This document shows positions 17,975-24,684 of a DNA stretch of 29,458 nt, piece after piece. The translations under genes and the position numbers were made by a program. The notes under the pieces were generated by a model that was not told the origin of the DNA, searched no databases, and saw only the letters and a list, made by a program, of their open reading frames with translations. Positions within the stretch are counted from its first letter, which is position 1, and each line of letters begins with the position of its first letter. The DNA is from CAYQDF01 sp964416175. Its GTDB lineage: Bacteria; Chloroflexota; Anaerolineae; Anaerolineales; UBA4823. The stretch spans positions 1 through 29,458 of the forward strand of contig CAYQDF010000034.1 of the NCBI GenBank assembly GCA_964416175.1, given 5' to 3'.

Positions 17975-19402
17975 TCATTCAGAATCCAGCAACGCCAGCC
18001 CGCGTTTTGCCGTTGGATTATTTGGATCGAGGATCAAGGCCTGGCGATACGCAGTGATCGCCTTTTCACCCAATCCCGCCCAGCGGTAAATCTCCCCCGC
18101 TCGAACGTAAATTTGAACGACCGGTGGATTCATGAGTTGCATTGCTTTTTCGATAGCCGCAACCGCCTGGTCTGTCTCCCCATTCAGGCGATAAGCAAGC
18201 GCTACTTGGTAATAAGCATTGGCGAATTCAGGAAATTTCTGAATTGTATCGCGGTAAATAGATATTGCAGTTGACAGATCACCAGACAGGCGAGCGTTAT
18301 CGCCCCACGAGACCATGTACCATCGATTTTGTGGTGCGAGTTGAATCGCAGCCTGATAATACTCATCAGCCTCATCATATCGATTAGCTTGGGTCAATAA
18401 TCTTGCCAAGGCGAAATAACCGTCTCCAGATTGCCTGTTCAAATCGATCGCTTTTTCGATCTGGCTCAAAGCTGTATCCAGATCATCACCCCGTTCGTAA
18501 TAAACGAGTCCCAATTCGATATACAGGTCAGGTTGCTCAGGAAATTCTTCAATTGCACGCTCATATACACTTGCTGCCTTATCCCATTTCTCTAAAGAAC
18601 AGGTAACCATCCCCAGAGTGCGGAACCAGTCCAGGCGATTCGGTGATTCTGGATGAGTCATCAATGCCTGGTCTAAGACATCTTCAGCTCCTTGGTAATC
18701 TTCTCTTTCTGTCAAGTTGTTTGCCAGCGCAGATGTGCTGATCGCCGAGTCAAGGTCCCAAGCGGTCTGAAAAGCTGCCAATGCTTGTTCTGATTGACCC
18801 ATCTGATCATACGCTAAGCCTAATTGAAGCCAGGCCTGCGCCAGATCAGGGTCCATCCAGGTTGCTCTTTCAAACCATCTCAAACTATCCTCAAACCTCT
18901 CTTCCTGTACAGCCTCATTTCCAGCCTCTACGAAATAATCTGCTGTCAATCCAGCAGTCTTCCATGCTTGAACAGCTGAGGCTGGATCCCCAAGGGCTTC
19001 ACGGGTAAAGCCAAGTCCAATGTGCCCCAACGGATTGTTAGTTCTCAAATCGATATAAACCCGGTAGTAATGTTCTGCAGCAGCTGGATCACCATTCAGG
19101 CAATAAGCCCGTCCTAACAATAGGTTTGCCTGCGCATTCGCTCCATTGAATTCCAACGATCGCGTGAGCAAGATTATAGACTCATTGACCCGAGCCTGGA
19201 CGCCGCGCCTTGATTCGGGGAGTGCTTTACAGGTTACATTGAGATCGGGGATATCTTCCACAACTTTCAAAGCATTATTGATCAATTGCCCGCCCTTGAT
19301 TTGGAAGTACAGGCTCAGGATCTTCGGTGTTACAAGGTAAGCTACACCAATTAACGTGATCAGACCGATTATGAGCAACAAGACCCGCAGCCGCGAGTTC
19401 AT
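17975..19402 (-). CDS. Membrane-anchored TPR repeat protein
   Basis: A 475-residue protein from the ATG at 19402; a TTG at 19414 would add four. A basic start is followed by one hydrophobic segment (about residues 4-24, RVLLLIIGLITLIGVAYL). From about residue 85 to the end it is a run of some ten tetratricopeptide repeats, recognisable by repeated W-LG-AY, A-A-F/Y and DP patterns such as LAQAWLQLGLAYDQMGQSEQ. The TPR domain is probably outside the membrane. TPR proteins are common in exopolysaccharide export machines as scaffolds. Here it sits between gmd and the methyltransferase gene, so a role in assembling the synthesis or export complex is inferred. No enzymatic motif is seen. Confidence 0.83.
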   Translation of the reverse strand: MNSRLRVLLLIIGLITLIGVAYLVTPKILSLYFQIKGGQLINNALKVVEDIPDLNVTCKALPESRRGVQARVNESIILLTRSLEFNGANAQANLLLGRAYCLNGDPAAAEHYYRVYIDLRTNNPLGHIGLGFTREALGDPASAVQAWKTAGLTADYFVEAGNEAVQEERFEDSLRWFERATWMDPDLAQAWLQLGLAYDQMGQSEQALAAFQTAWDLDSAISTSALANNLTEREDYQGAEDVLDQALMTHPESPNRLDWFRTLGMVTCSLEKWDKAASVYERAIEEFPEQPDLYIELGLVYYERGDDLDTALSQIEKAIDLNRQSGDGYFALARLLTQANRYDEADEYYQAAIQLAPQNRWYMVSWGDNARLSGDLSTAISIYRDTIQKFPEFANAYYQVALAYRLNGETDQAVAAIEKAMQLMNPPVVQIYVRAGEIYRWAGLGEKAITAYRQALILDPNNPTAKRGLALLDSE

Positions 19403-19430
19403 CTCTGCACGCAATTCCCGAGATTCGAAC

Positions 19431-20501
19431 TTAATTGCTTGATGAGGATTGCACCTGGCTCTCCCAGCGATGCCACTTCCCGTGGTGAGCCTCCAGGATA
19501 CGCCGGCCCTCGCCTGGCGATTCCAGCCCGGCCATCTCCAGGTCGGCGTCGACCATCACCCGCACCAGGTCTTTAAAATACACGCGCGGTTCCCACTTTA
19601 GTACCTGCCGCGCCTTGCCGTAATCCGCCATCAAGAAATCGACTTCATTTGGCCGGAAGTAGCGCGGGTCGATGCGCACATACTCCCGCCAGTCCAAACC
19701 AACGTAGCCGAACGCTTCGTCCAGGAACTCGCGCACCGAGTGCGTTTCACCGGTCCCTATCACGAAGTCGTCAGGTTCGTCCAGCTGGAGCATCTTCCAC
19801 ATCGCCGCCACGTAATCCGGTGCATATCCCCAGTCCCGCTTCGCTTCCAGGTTTCCCAGGTAGAGATATCTCTGCTTTCCAGCAAGGATGGAAGCCAGGG
19901 CGCGGGTGATCTTTCTCGTGACGAAGGTCTCACCCCGGCGAGGGGATTCGTGGTTGAAGAGGATCCCATTGCAGGCGAAAATCCCATAGCCCAGCCGGTA
20001 GTTTTTGGTGGTCCAGTAAGCGAAAACTTTCGCCGCGGCATAAGGGCTCTGCGGCTGGAAGGGGGTGGATTCATTCTGGGGGGCTGGCGCGCTGCCGAAC
20101 ATTTCACTCGAGGAGGCCTGGTAGAAACGGGCTTGGATGCCGCTCTTGCGGACCGCCTCCAGAACGCGCATGGTGCCCAGCCCGGTTACATCGCCGGTGT
20201 ACTCCGGCATGTCGAAGCTGACGCGGACATGGCTTTGCGCCGCCAGGTGATAGATCTCGTCGGGCCGCACGTTGTAGATCAGGTCAGTCAGGTTGCCGGT
20301 ATTCGAGACGTCCCCATAATGCAACGTCAATTTATCCGGCACGCCATTGTGCGGATCGTGGTAGATGTGGTCGATGCGCTGCGTGTTGAACGTGCTCGCC
20401 CGCCGGATCAAACCATGCACCTCGTATCCCTTCGACAACAACAATTCTGCCAGGTATGATCCGTCTTGACCTGTTATCCCGGTAATAAGCGCTCTAGGCA
20501 A
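19431..20501 (-). CDS. gmd: GDP-mannose 4,6-dehydratase
   Basis: Converts GDP-mannose to GDP-4-keto-6-deoxy-mannose, the branch point to GDP-fucose, GDP-rhamnose and related sugars. The 356-residue length fits the family. The NADP loop GITGQDGS is at 8-15. The active-site segment ASSSEMFG (129-136) carries the catalytic Ser and Glu, YAAAK provides Y154/K158, and NHESPRRGE is at 183-191. The start is a TTG with AGAGGA seven bases upstream; no ATG in frame fits better. It is the first gene of the long operon, after a 379-base non-coding stretch. Its GC content is visibly higher than that of the following genes, more like the housekeeping part. No GDP-fucose synthase or GDP-rhamnose reductase is seen in the window. 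Confidence 0.96.
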   Translation of the reverse strand: MPRALITGITGQDGSYLAELLLSKGYEVHGLIRRASTFNTQRIDHIYHDPHNGVPDKLTLHYGDVSNTGNLTDLIYNVRPDEIYHLAAQSHVRVSFDMPEYTGDVTGLGTMRVLEAVRKSGIQARFYQASSSEMFGSAPAPQNESTPFQPQSPYAAAKVFAYWTTKNYRLGYGIFACNGILFNHESPRRGETFVTRKITRALASILAGKQRYLYLGNLEAKRDWGYAPDYVAAMWKMLQLDEPDDFVIGTGETHSVREFLDEAFGYVGLDWREYVRIDPRYFRPNEVDFLMADYGKARQVLKWEPRVYFKDLVRVMVDADLEMAGLESPGEGRRILEAHHGKWHRWESQVQSSSSN

Positions 20502-20565
20502 TGATTATTCCTCTATCTACCCACAATCTCTGCAAAAAACGCCAAAATTTTGCAAATTTCAATCA

Positions 20566-20593
20566 AGTTTATCATTTCCATCTTGAATGTCAA
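20566..20593 (-). promoter_or_regulatory. Candidate sigma-70-type promoter for gmd and the polysaccharide operon
   Basis: On the minus strand a perfect -35 box TTGACA (20593-20588) is followed after 16 bases by TAAACT (20571-20566), four of six matches to TATAAT. Transcription would begin about 60 bases before the gmd TTG. The box match is seen; use in the cell is inferred. Confidence 0.45.
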
Positions 20594-20609
20594 ACCCCAA
20601 AGGCTTGCT

Positions 20610-20636
20610 CCAGCCATCCTCCCGGCTGGGCTTTTT
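20610..20636 (+). terminator. Possible rho-independent terminator on the plus strand
   Basis: CCAGCC (20610-20615) pairs with GGCTGG (20624-20629) around an eight-base loop, followed by GC and five T. The shape fits an intrinsic terminator for plus-strand transcripts, yet no plus-strand gene ends here. It may stop antisense transcription entering the leader and the NusG-paralogue gene, or it may be fortuitous. Confidence 0.35.
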
Positions 20637-20880
20637 ACACCGCACCTCACTCAGGATGAATCCGCGGGTGAATCTGCGTGCCACGGGTTTTCGGTGCAAT
20701 CTGTGGATCAGGCGCGCTCCGCCCTTCCGACATTCATCAGAATTCGGGAAACCCGGCATTCACCCACTCACACCCTGTACCGATTACCCTGTCTCCAGGG
20801 TCCCCTAATATTTCTAGATTGAGCGACGGATTACCGACTGCTCACGAAGGATCAGGTAGTGCGTCTGCCTGCTGACACAC

Positions 20881-21387
20881 TCACTTTTTCCGCTGCACCT
20901 GCCCCGCCTTCAGCTCGACAGGAATGCGGCGGTCGCTCAACATCTGGATCAAAACCCTGACCCTTTCCGTGCCGGGTAACCGGGCATCGAAGATCGCTTC
21001 GTAACCTTCAAACGGCCCGTTGTTGATTCGGACTGCGTCGCCAGGTTTCAACCCGTCGAAGAATTCTCCGCCTGCGGCGGCGATCTCGTCCACTCGCCTG
21101 CGGATCGCGTGAATCAGGTTCTCCGGTACGTCCGCCGGTACACCGTCAAAGCTCACCAAACCGACCGCGTGCGGCATCCATTGAAAGGTCGAGAGGCCAA
21201 CTTCATCCAGGTCGGTGTGGACGAACATGTAGCCCGGAAAATACGGCCGCAGCTTTCTCGAGCGGGGATTGACCGGATTTACCCGCAGGCGCGGAAAATA
21301 TACCTCGTATTTCTGCGCGACCAACTGGCGCCACAGCACCTCCTCCTTCCGAGGTTTACTCCGCAGGGCGTACCAATGGATCGCCAT
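20881..21387 (-). CDS. NusG paralogue, RfaH/LoaP-type transcription antiterminator
   Basis: A 168-residue protein with an NGN domain (about 4-100: WYALRSKPRKEE at the start, FPGYMF at 50-55) and a C-terminal KOW domain (GDAVRINNGPFEGYEAIF, 116-133). It resembles specialised NusG paralogues more than housekeeping NusG. It lacks the usual secE and ribosomal-protein neighbours and lies directly upstream of a 20-kb polysaccharide operon in the same direction, as RfaH-, UpxY- and LoaP-type genes often relate to their targets. It should load onto RNA polymerase and suppress termination along the long operon. The ATG start is backed by GAGG seven or eight bases upstream. It probably shares a message with the 79-residue gene 51 bases upstream. 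Confidence 0.88.
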   Translation of the reverse strand: MAIHWYALRSKPRKEEVLWRQLVAQKYEVYFPRLRVNPVNPRSRKLRPYFPGYMFVHTDLDEVGLSTFQWMPHAVGLVSFDGVPADVPENLIHAIRRRVDEIAAAGGEFFDGLKPGDAVRINNGPFEGYEAIFDARLPGTERVRVLIQMLSDRRIPVELKAGQVQRKK

Positions 21388-21438
21388 GATTCGACCTCAA
21401 TTCAAGCGATAAAATTGTTCGATTCCTGACTATTGATA

Positions 21439-21678
21439 TTAGGTTTGAATTCTTTTTGCCGGATCAACAAGCGTACCTGGCTGCCATTTCAGCGCGTCGA
21501 AGCTTTTCTGCGTCACGACGAACCGGAGGCGTCCTTTCTCGACGATCAAACGCAGCTCTCCATAATCGCCGAGGGCTGCCAGGGCTTCATCGATCATCTG
21601 GACCTGCCCGGAATCAAGGAACGTCAGGGATTTGAATGTCTCATTTGCTTCCAACGTGTTAAATTTTGAATCGCCCAT
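21439..21678 (-). CDS. Small protein of unknown function
   Basis: A 79-residue soluble protein that I do not recognise. It has no Cys, no signal peptide and no membrane segment. It has an amphipathic helix-like part (GQVQMIDEALAALGDYGE, about 24-41) followed by alternating hydrophobic residues suggesting beta strands (LRLIVEKGRLRFVV). An AAGGA lies about ten bases upstream of the ATG, and AGGTG lies closer. Codon use and the open frame look real, and nothing overlaps it on the same strand. It precedes the NusG-paralogue gene by 51 bases and follows a long leader, so it is probably the first gene of that transcript. A regulatory partner role is possible but unsupported. Confidence 0.65.
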   Translation of the reverse strand: MGDSKFNTLEANETFKSLTFLDSGQVQMIDEALAALGDYGELRLIVEKGRLRFVVTQKSFDALKWQPGTLVDPAKRIQT

Positions 21679-21766
21679 AGCACCTGTTTCCTTTGACTCT
21701 TGTTCCCTCAGTGAATTTCCATCGAGTTAATGGTCCCCACCGCTGAGTGGGTTGATCCCGGGCAAC

Positions 21767-21814
21767 AAAAAAACACCCTCGTGGGATCTTTCACCTCTCC
21801 GATGTGTCGACGAG
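21767..21814 (-). promoter_or_regulatory. Possible attenuator in the leader of the small protein/NusG-paralogue genes
   Basis: On the minus strand, CTCGT (21814-21810) can pair with ACGAG (21782-21778). This is followed by GGTG and seven U (21773-21767), a weak terminator-like element with a long loop. GATCCC (21789-21784) just before the 3' arm can instead pair with GGGATC (21759-21754), enclosing that arm, which would give an alternative fold. A CCCAC/GTGGG hairpin lies nearer the gene. The pairings are seen; regulation is inference. Confidence 0.3.
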
Positions 21815-21858
21815 TTATCTTTATCTGGTCTGGATCTCACCTTCCAGTATGTTGGCTT

Positions 21859-21888
21859 ATTCTAACACAAACGAGCCGGATTTTTCAC
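21859..21888 (-). promoter_or_regulatory. Candidate extended -10 promoter for the small protein/NusG-paralogue genes
   Basis: On the minus strand TGT precedes TAGAAT (21864-21859), five of six matches with an extended -10 TGn. A weak -35 GTGAAA (21888-21883) lies 18 bases upstream. The resulting leader would be about 170 bases. Confidence 0.4.
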
Positions 21889-21894
21889 CAGGCT
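21862..21894 (-). terminator. Weak intrinsic terminator candidate after the metalloprotease gene
   Basis: AGCCTGG at 21894-21888 pairs with CCGGCT at 21879-21874 (six pairs with one bulged U, loop of eight), followed by CGTTTGTGTT. The U-tract is broken, so strength is doubtful, and the element overlaps the promoter candidate for the next genes. Confidence 0.3.
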
Positions 21895-22651
21895 AAGTTA
21901 CACGCATCGCTGTCAACCGACTCAATAACCTCTCGATGACCCAAAAAGGAATCAACAGACCGGCGTGGATGACGAGGCATGCCCCGAGAACAACCGTCAT
22001 GACCTGGAAAAAACTCGCGATCCCCGGCACCAGATTTGCCTGGAGCCACGGTCCTATCCCCATCAACAGCCCCAGCGCAACCAACAAGAGAGCCACCACA
22101 GACAGTGGAAACCACGCCCGGCGATCCGATTCCGATGGAAACATGGTGCTGCTGATGACAAAGATGAGATAAAACCAGGCCCAGAAATCAGGCTGGCGGG
22201 ATATCTGCTGCACAGCTTTTAATGCCTCCCCAAAACCGGCAATAGAGGGAAGCGGCGTAAAGACAGAAAAATCTAAAAAGCCCACCAAGATCACCGTGAT
22301 GATCAAAACTCCCATGGCGAGGGGCGCCAATCCGATCAACGCATCTCGAATGATGTCCGTTTTCCCTGTCTCGACATAACCCATGCGCAGCTTGCCTTCC
22401 GAGCGCATTTCGGGGAGGAGGGAGATCCGTCCGGTCCGGACGCCCAGGATTTTCGCGACCACGAAATGGCTCAATTCGTGCAGGAGGACGCCGGGAAAAA
22501 ACAAAATGGAGAATAACGCCAGCGCCAGGTCAGCTCGCCTTGTGATTAACAAGAAGCAGGCCTGAATCTCGAAGTGTAACCGCTGCTGAAGCACCTTTAA
22601 GACGACCAGGATCAGAAAGAACCAGGCCAGAATGCGGATCTCACCCGTCAC
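21893..22651 (-). CDS. Membrane zinc metalloprotease-like protein (HExxH; M50-like)
   Basis: A 252-residue protein with about five or six hydrophobic segments. A zinc motif HELSH (H58, E59, H62) sits inside the second segment, as in intramembrane M50 peptidases and their inactive relatives. A later MFPSESDRRAW block (about 170-180) supplies Asp176, a possible third ligand. No PDZ domain is seen, and the protein is shorter than RseP/SpoIVFB-type proteins with extra domains. The GTG start overlaps the TGA of tpiA (GTGA), so it is translationally coupled to a glycolysis gene. Its substrate is unknown. It may be a conserved lineage-specific passenger of the gap-pgk-tpiA operon. Confidence 0.72.
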   Translation of the reverse strand: MTGEIRILAWFFLILVVLKVLQQRLHFEIQACFLLITRRADLALALFSILFFPGVLLHELSHFVVAKILGVRTGRISLLPEMRSEGKLRMGYVETGKTDIIRDALIGLAPLAMGVLIITVILVGFLDFSVFTPLPSIAGFGEALKAVQQISRQPDFWAWFYLIFVISSTMFPSESDRRAWFPLSVVALLLVALGLLMGIGPWLQANLVPGIASFFQVMTVVLGACLVIHAGLLIPFWVIERLLSRLTAMRVT

Positions 22652-23421
22652 AGCGCGGCGGCTTGCACGATCTGAATAAATTCTCGAGCTTTCAGACTTG
22701 CTCCACCGACCAGAGCGCCGTCAATCTCCGTTTCCTTGAAAAACTCGGCAGCGTTGTCGGAGTTGACCGATCCTCCATAAAGCACACGGACCATTTGAGA
22801 AGGATGCTCCCCGAAAAGCTCGGAAAGGGCGGGACGGATGACCTGCCTGACAACATCGTTGGCGCCCAGCGGCGTCGCCGCTCTCCCGGTGCCGATGGCC
22901 CAAACCGGTTCGTACGCGATGACCAGGTTTTCCCCGGCTTCCGCGCCTTCTCCCCACTCAACCCCCTCCAGTCCAGACTTGACCTGCCGGAATACGACTT
23001 CAAAAGTCCGGTTCGCTTCGTTTTCTTCCAGTGTTTCCCCAACACACAGGATCGGAATAATCCCATGCGCAAGGGCTGCGTGCACTTTCTTGTTCACAGT
23101 CTGGTCTGTCTCGCCAAAATAGGTCCTTCGTTCGGAGTGTCCGATGATGACGTACTGGCAGAATTCTTTCACCATTGCCGGAGAGATCTCACCGGTGTAA
23201 GCTCCGGCTGTCTCCCAGAACAGGTTTTGAGCGCCAAGCTTGATATCCGTTCCCTCCAGTAAGGCGGATACTGGGAGAATGGCTGTAAAGGGCGGGCAAA
23301 GGACCTTTTCCACAGATGAAATTGGCTGTAGAGCAGGCACCATCTCTGATACCAGGTGGCGAGCCTCGGCGACGGTCTTGTGCATCTTCCAGTTCCCGGC
23401 TACCAGCGGTGTGCGCATCAT
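22648..23421 (-). CDS. tpiA: Triosephosphate isomerase
   Basis: Interconverts glyceraldehyde-3-phosphate and dihydroxyacetone phosphate. It has 257 residues from the ATG at 23421, the usual length. All catalytic parts are present: Lys12 in GNWKMHK, His95 in IGHSERR, Glu171 in AYEPVWAIGTG, and the phosphate-binding YGGSVN and GGASL near the C-terminus. The start is set by GGGAG five bases upstream. A TTG at 23433 would extend it by four residues over that ribosome site, and a second ATG follows at 23418. It lies between pgk and the metalloprotease gene and overlaps the latter by four bases. Confidence 0.97.
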   Translation of the reverse strand: MMRTPLVAGNWKMHKTVAEARHLVSEMVPALQPISSVEKVLCPPFTAILPVSALLEGTDIKLGAQNLFWETAGAYTGEISPAMVKEFCQYVIIGHSERRTYFGETDQTVNKKVHAALAHGIIPILCVGETLEENEANRTFEVVFRQVKSGLEGVEWGEGAEAGENLVIAYEPVWAIGTGRAATPLGANDVVRQVIRPALSELFGEHPSQMVRVLYGGSVNSDNAAEFFKETEIDGALVGGASLKAREFIQIVQAAAL

Positions 23422-23442
23422 GCAATCTCCCAAGACACTGGA

Positions 23443-24618
23443 CTATTTATCCTGAAGCGCGGCGAGACCCGGCAGTACGATCCCCTCCAGCATTTCCAGG
23501 GAGGCGCCGCCGCCGGTCGAGATATGCGTGATCCGGTCAGTCAGGCCCGCCTGGCTGACAGCAGCGACCGAATCCCCGCCGCCGACGATGGAGGTTGCTT
23601 TCGAATTCGCAACCGCTTTGGCGATCTCGAAGGTCCCCATTGCAAACCTTGGGAACTCGAAAACGCCCATGGGACCATTCCAGACGACAGTGCCTGCGTC
23701 AGCCAGCTCCTTGCTGAATTGAGCGACAGTTTCCGGGCCAATATCCAGGATCCGCCAACCCTCCGGGACCGGCCCGGTTTTAATCACCTTCATCCTGGCG
23801 TCGGCTTCGAAACGGGCCGCGATAACCACATCGACCGGTAATTTCAGCTTCTGGCCGCCGATGGCGATCAGCTCACGGGCGACGTCGAGCACATCGTCCT
23901 CGACCAGGGAGTCGCCGACGGCCAGGCCCTGCGCCTTTAAGAAGGTGTTCGCCATGCCCCCGCCGATCAGCACCCGGTCAGCCTTGGAGAGCAGATTGCG
24001 GATCACGCCTATCTTATCGCTGATCTTGGCGCCTCCCAGGATGGCGATGAACGGACGCGCCGGTTTATCAATCGCTGCGCCTAAATACCGGATTTCCTTC
24101 TCCATCAGGAACCCGGCGACGCCCGGCAGGAATTTCGCCACCCCTTCGGTCGAAGCGTGAGCCCGGTGAGCGGACCCGAACGCGTCGTTCACGTATAGAT
24201 CCGCGAGTGCCGCGAGCTGCCGCGCCATCTCGGGGTCGTTCTTCGTCTCTCCTGGGTGAAAGCGGGTGTTCTCAAGCAGAAGCACCTCACCCGGCTGGAG
24301 GGCAGCTGCCGCCTGTGCAGCTGTTGGTCCGACAGCTTCCTCCACGAATTTGACCTGCCGTCCCAGTAATTTTCCAAGGTGCTCGCCGACCGGCCTGAGA
24401 GAGAATTCAGGCATAACCTCACCTTTGGGTCGCCCGAGGTGGGAACAGAGGATCAATGCAGCTCCGTGTTCCAGGAGATATTCCAACGTGGGGAGTGCAG
24501 CCCGGATGCGGGTGTCGTCGCCCACCTGCCCATTCTTGATCGGCACGTTGAAATCGACCCGGACGAGCACTTTCTTTCCAGCAACATCGACATCCGTGAT
24601 GGATTTCTTGTTGAACAT
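23443..24618 (-). CDS. pgk: Phosphoglycerate kinase
   Basis: Transfers phosphate between 1,3-bisphosphoglycerate and ADP. It has 391 residues, a normal bacterial length. Substrate-binding parts are VDFNVP (21-26), Arg38 and HLGRPKG (60-66). The nucleotide-binding C-terminal domain includes ILGGAKISDK, WNGPMGVFE and GGGDSVAA, and STGGGASLEML closes the protein. GGAG six bases before the ATG fixes the start. The 66-base gap from gap contains a strong perfect stem-loop. Second gene of the gap-pgk-tpiA operon. Confidence 0.97.
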   Translation of the reverse strand: MFNKKSITDVDVAGKKVLVRVDFNVPIKNGQVGDDTRIRAALPTLEYLLEHGAALILCSHLGRPKGEVMPEFSLRPVGEHLGKLLGRQVKFVEEAVGPTAAQAAAALQPGEVLLLENTRFHPGETKNDPEMARQLAALADLYVNDAFGSAHRAHASTEGVAKFLPGVAGFLMEKEIRYLGAAIDKPARPFIAILGGAKISDKIGVIRNLLSKADRVLIGGGMANTFLKAQGLAVGDSLVEDDVLDVARELIAIGGQKLKLPVDVVIAARFEADARMKVIKTGPVPEGWRILDIGPETVAQFSKELADAGTVVWNGPMGVFEFPRFAMGTFEIAKAVANSKATSIVGGGDSVAAVSQAGLTDRITHISTGGGASLEMLEGIVLPGLAALQDK

Positions 24619-24636
24619 AGGTTGCTCCAGACGCGA

Positions 24637-24672
24637 GGGCGTGGAACATCAACCCTGCCCTGTTCCACGCCC
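24637..24672 (-). other. Perfect 11-pair stem-loop between gap and pgk
   Basis: GGGCGTGGAAC at 24637-24647 is exactly complementary to GTTCCACGCCC at 24662-24672, with a 14-base loop. On the minus strand the stem is preceded, not followed, by a U-tract, so it is not a standard intrinsic terminator in the direction of transcription. It ends 18 bases before the pgk ATG. It may be an mRNA-processing or stabilising hairpin that changes the gap:pgk ratio. Confidence 0.7.
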
Positions 24673-24684
24673 TGCAAAAAAGCT

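Larger units (their letters stand above)
20502..20880 (-). promoter_or_regulatory. 379-base leader between the NusG-paralogue gene and gmd
   Basis: No credible gene is present. Read on the minus strand, the stretch holds several possible stem-loops. One (20844-20820) has TGAGC/GCTCA arms and an inner CGG-TAAT-CCG. Another (20801-20786) is ACCCTG-GAGA-CAGGGT, six pairs with a GNRA tetraloop, and a second CAGGGT follows at 20777-20772. A third is CCAGCC/GGCTGG (20629-20610). A fourth (20554-20531) is TGCAAAA/TTTTGCA just before the gmd ribosome site. RfaH needs an ops DNA element and LoaP a leader RNA hairpin, so a cis-acting antitermination signal could sit here. This is inference; no canonical ops sequence is found on the coding strand. 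Confidence 0.5.

Noticed and set aside
19740..20459. Long plus-strand open frame opposite gmd (239 codons)
   Set aside because: Lies wholly within a confidently identified gmd gene in a GC-rich stretch; the translation has no family features.
20855..20864. ops-like string GGTAGTGCGT near the NusG-paralogue stop
   Set aside because: It resembles part of the RfaH ops element but lies on the plus strand, opposite to the operon, and lacks the leading GGC; probably chance.
20550..20875. Short plus- and minus-strand frames in the 20502-20880 gap
   Set aside because: Overlapping in several frames with no credible starts, no similarity to a known family, and repeat-like sequence; treated as non-coding leader.
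21700..21860. T-box or known riboswitch in the small-protein leader
   Set aside because: GGTGGGGACC is reminiscent of a T-box core, but the conserved AGGGTGGNACCGCG string and stem I elements are absent, and the order relative to the U-tract is wrong.
24637..24672. Intrinsic terminator between gap and pgk
   Set aside because: Strong stem, but no U-tract follows it on either strand, so it is recorded only as a stem-loop.
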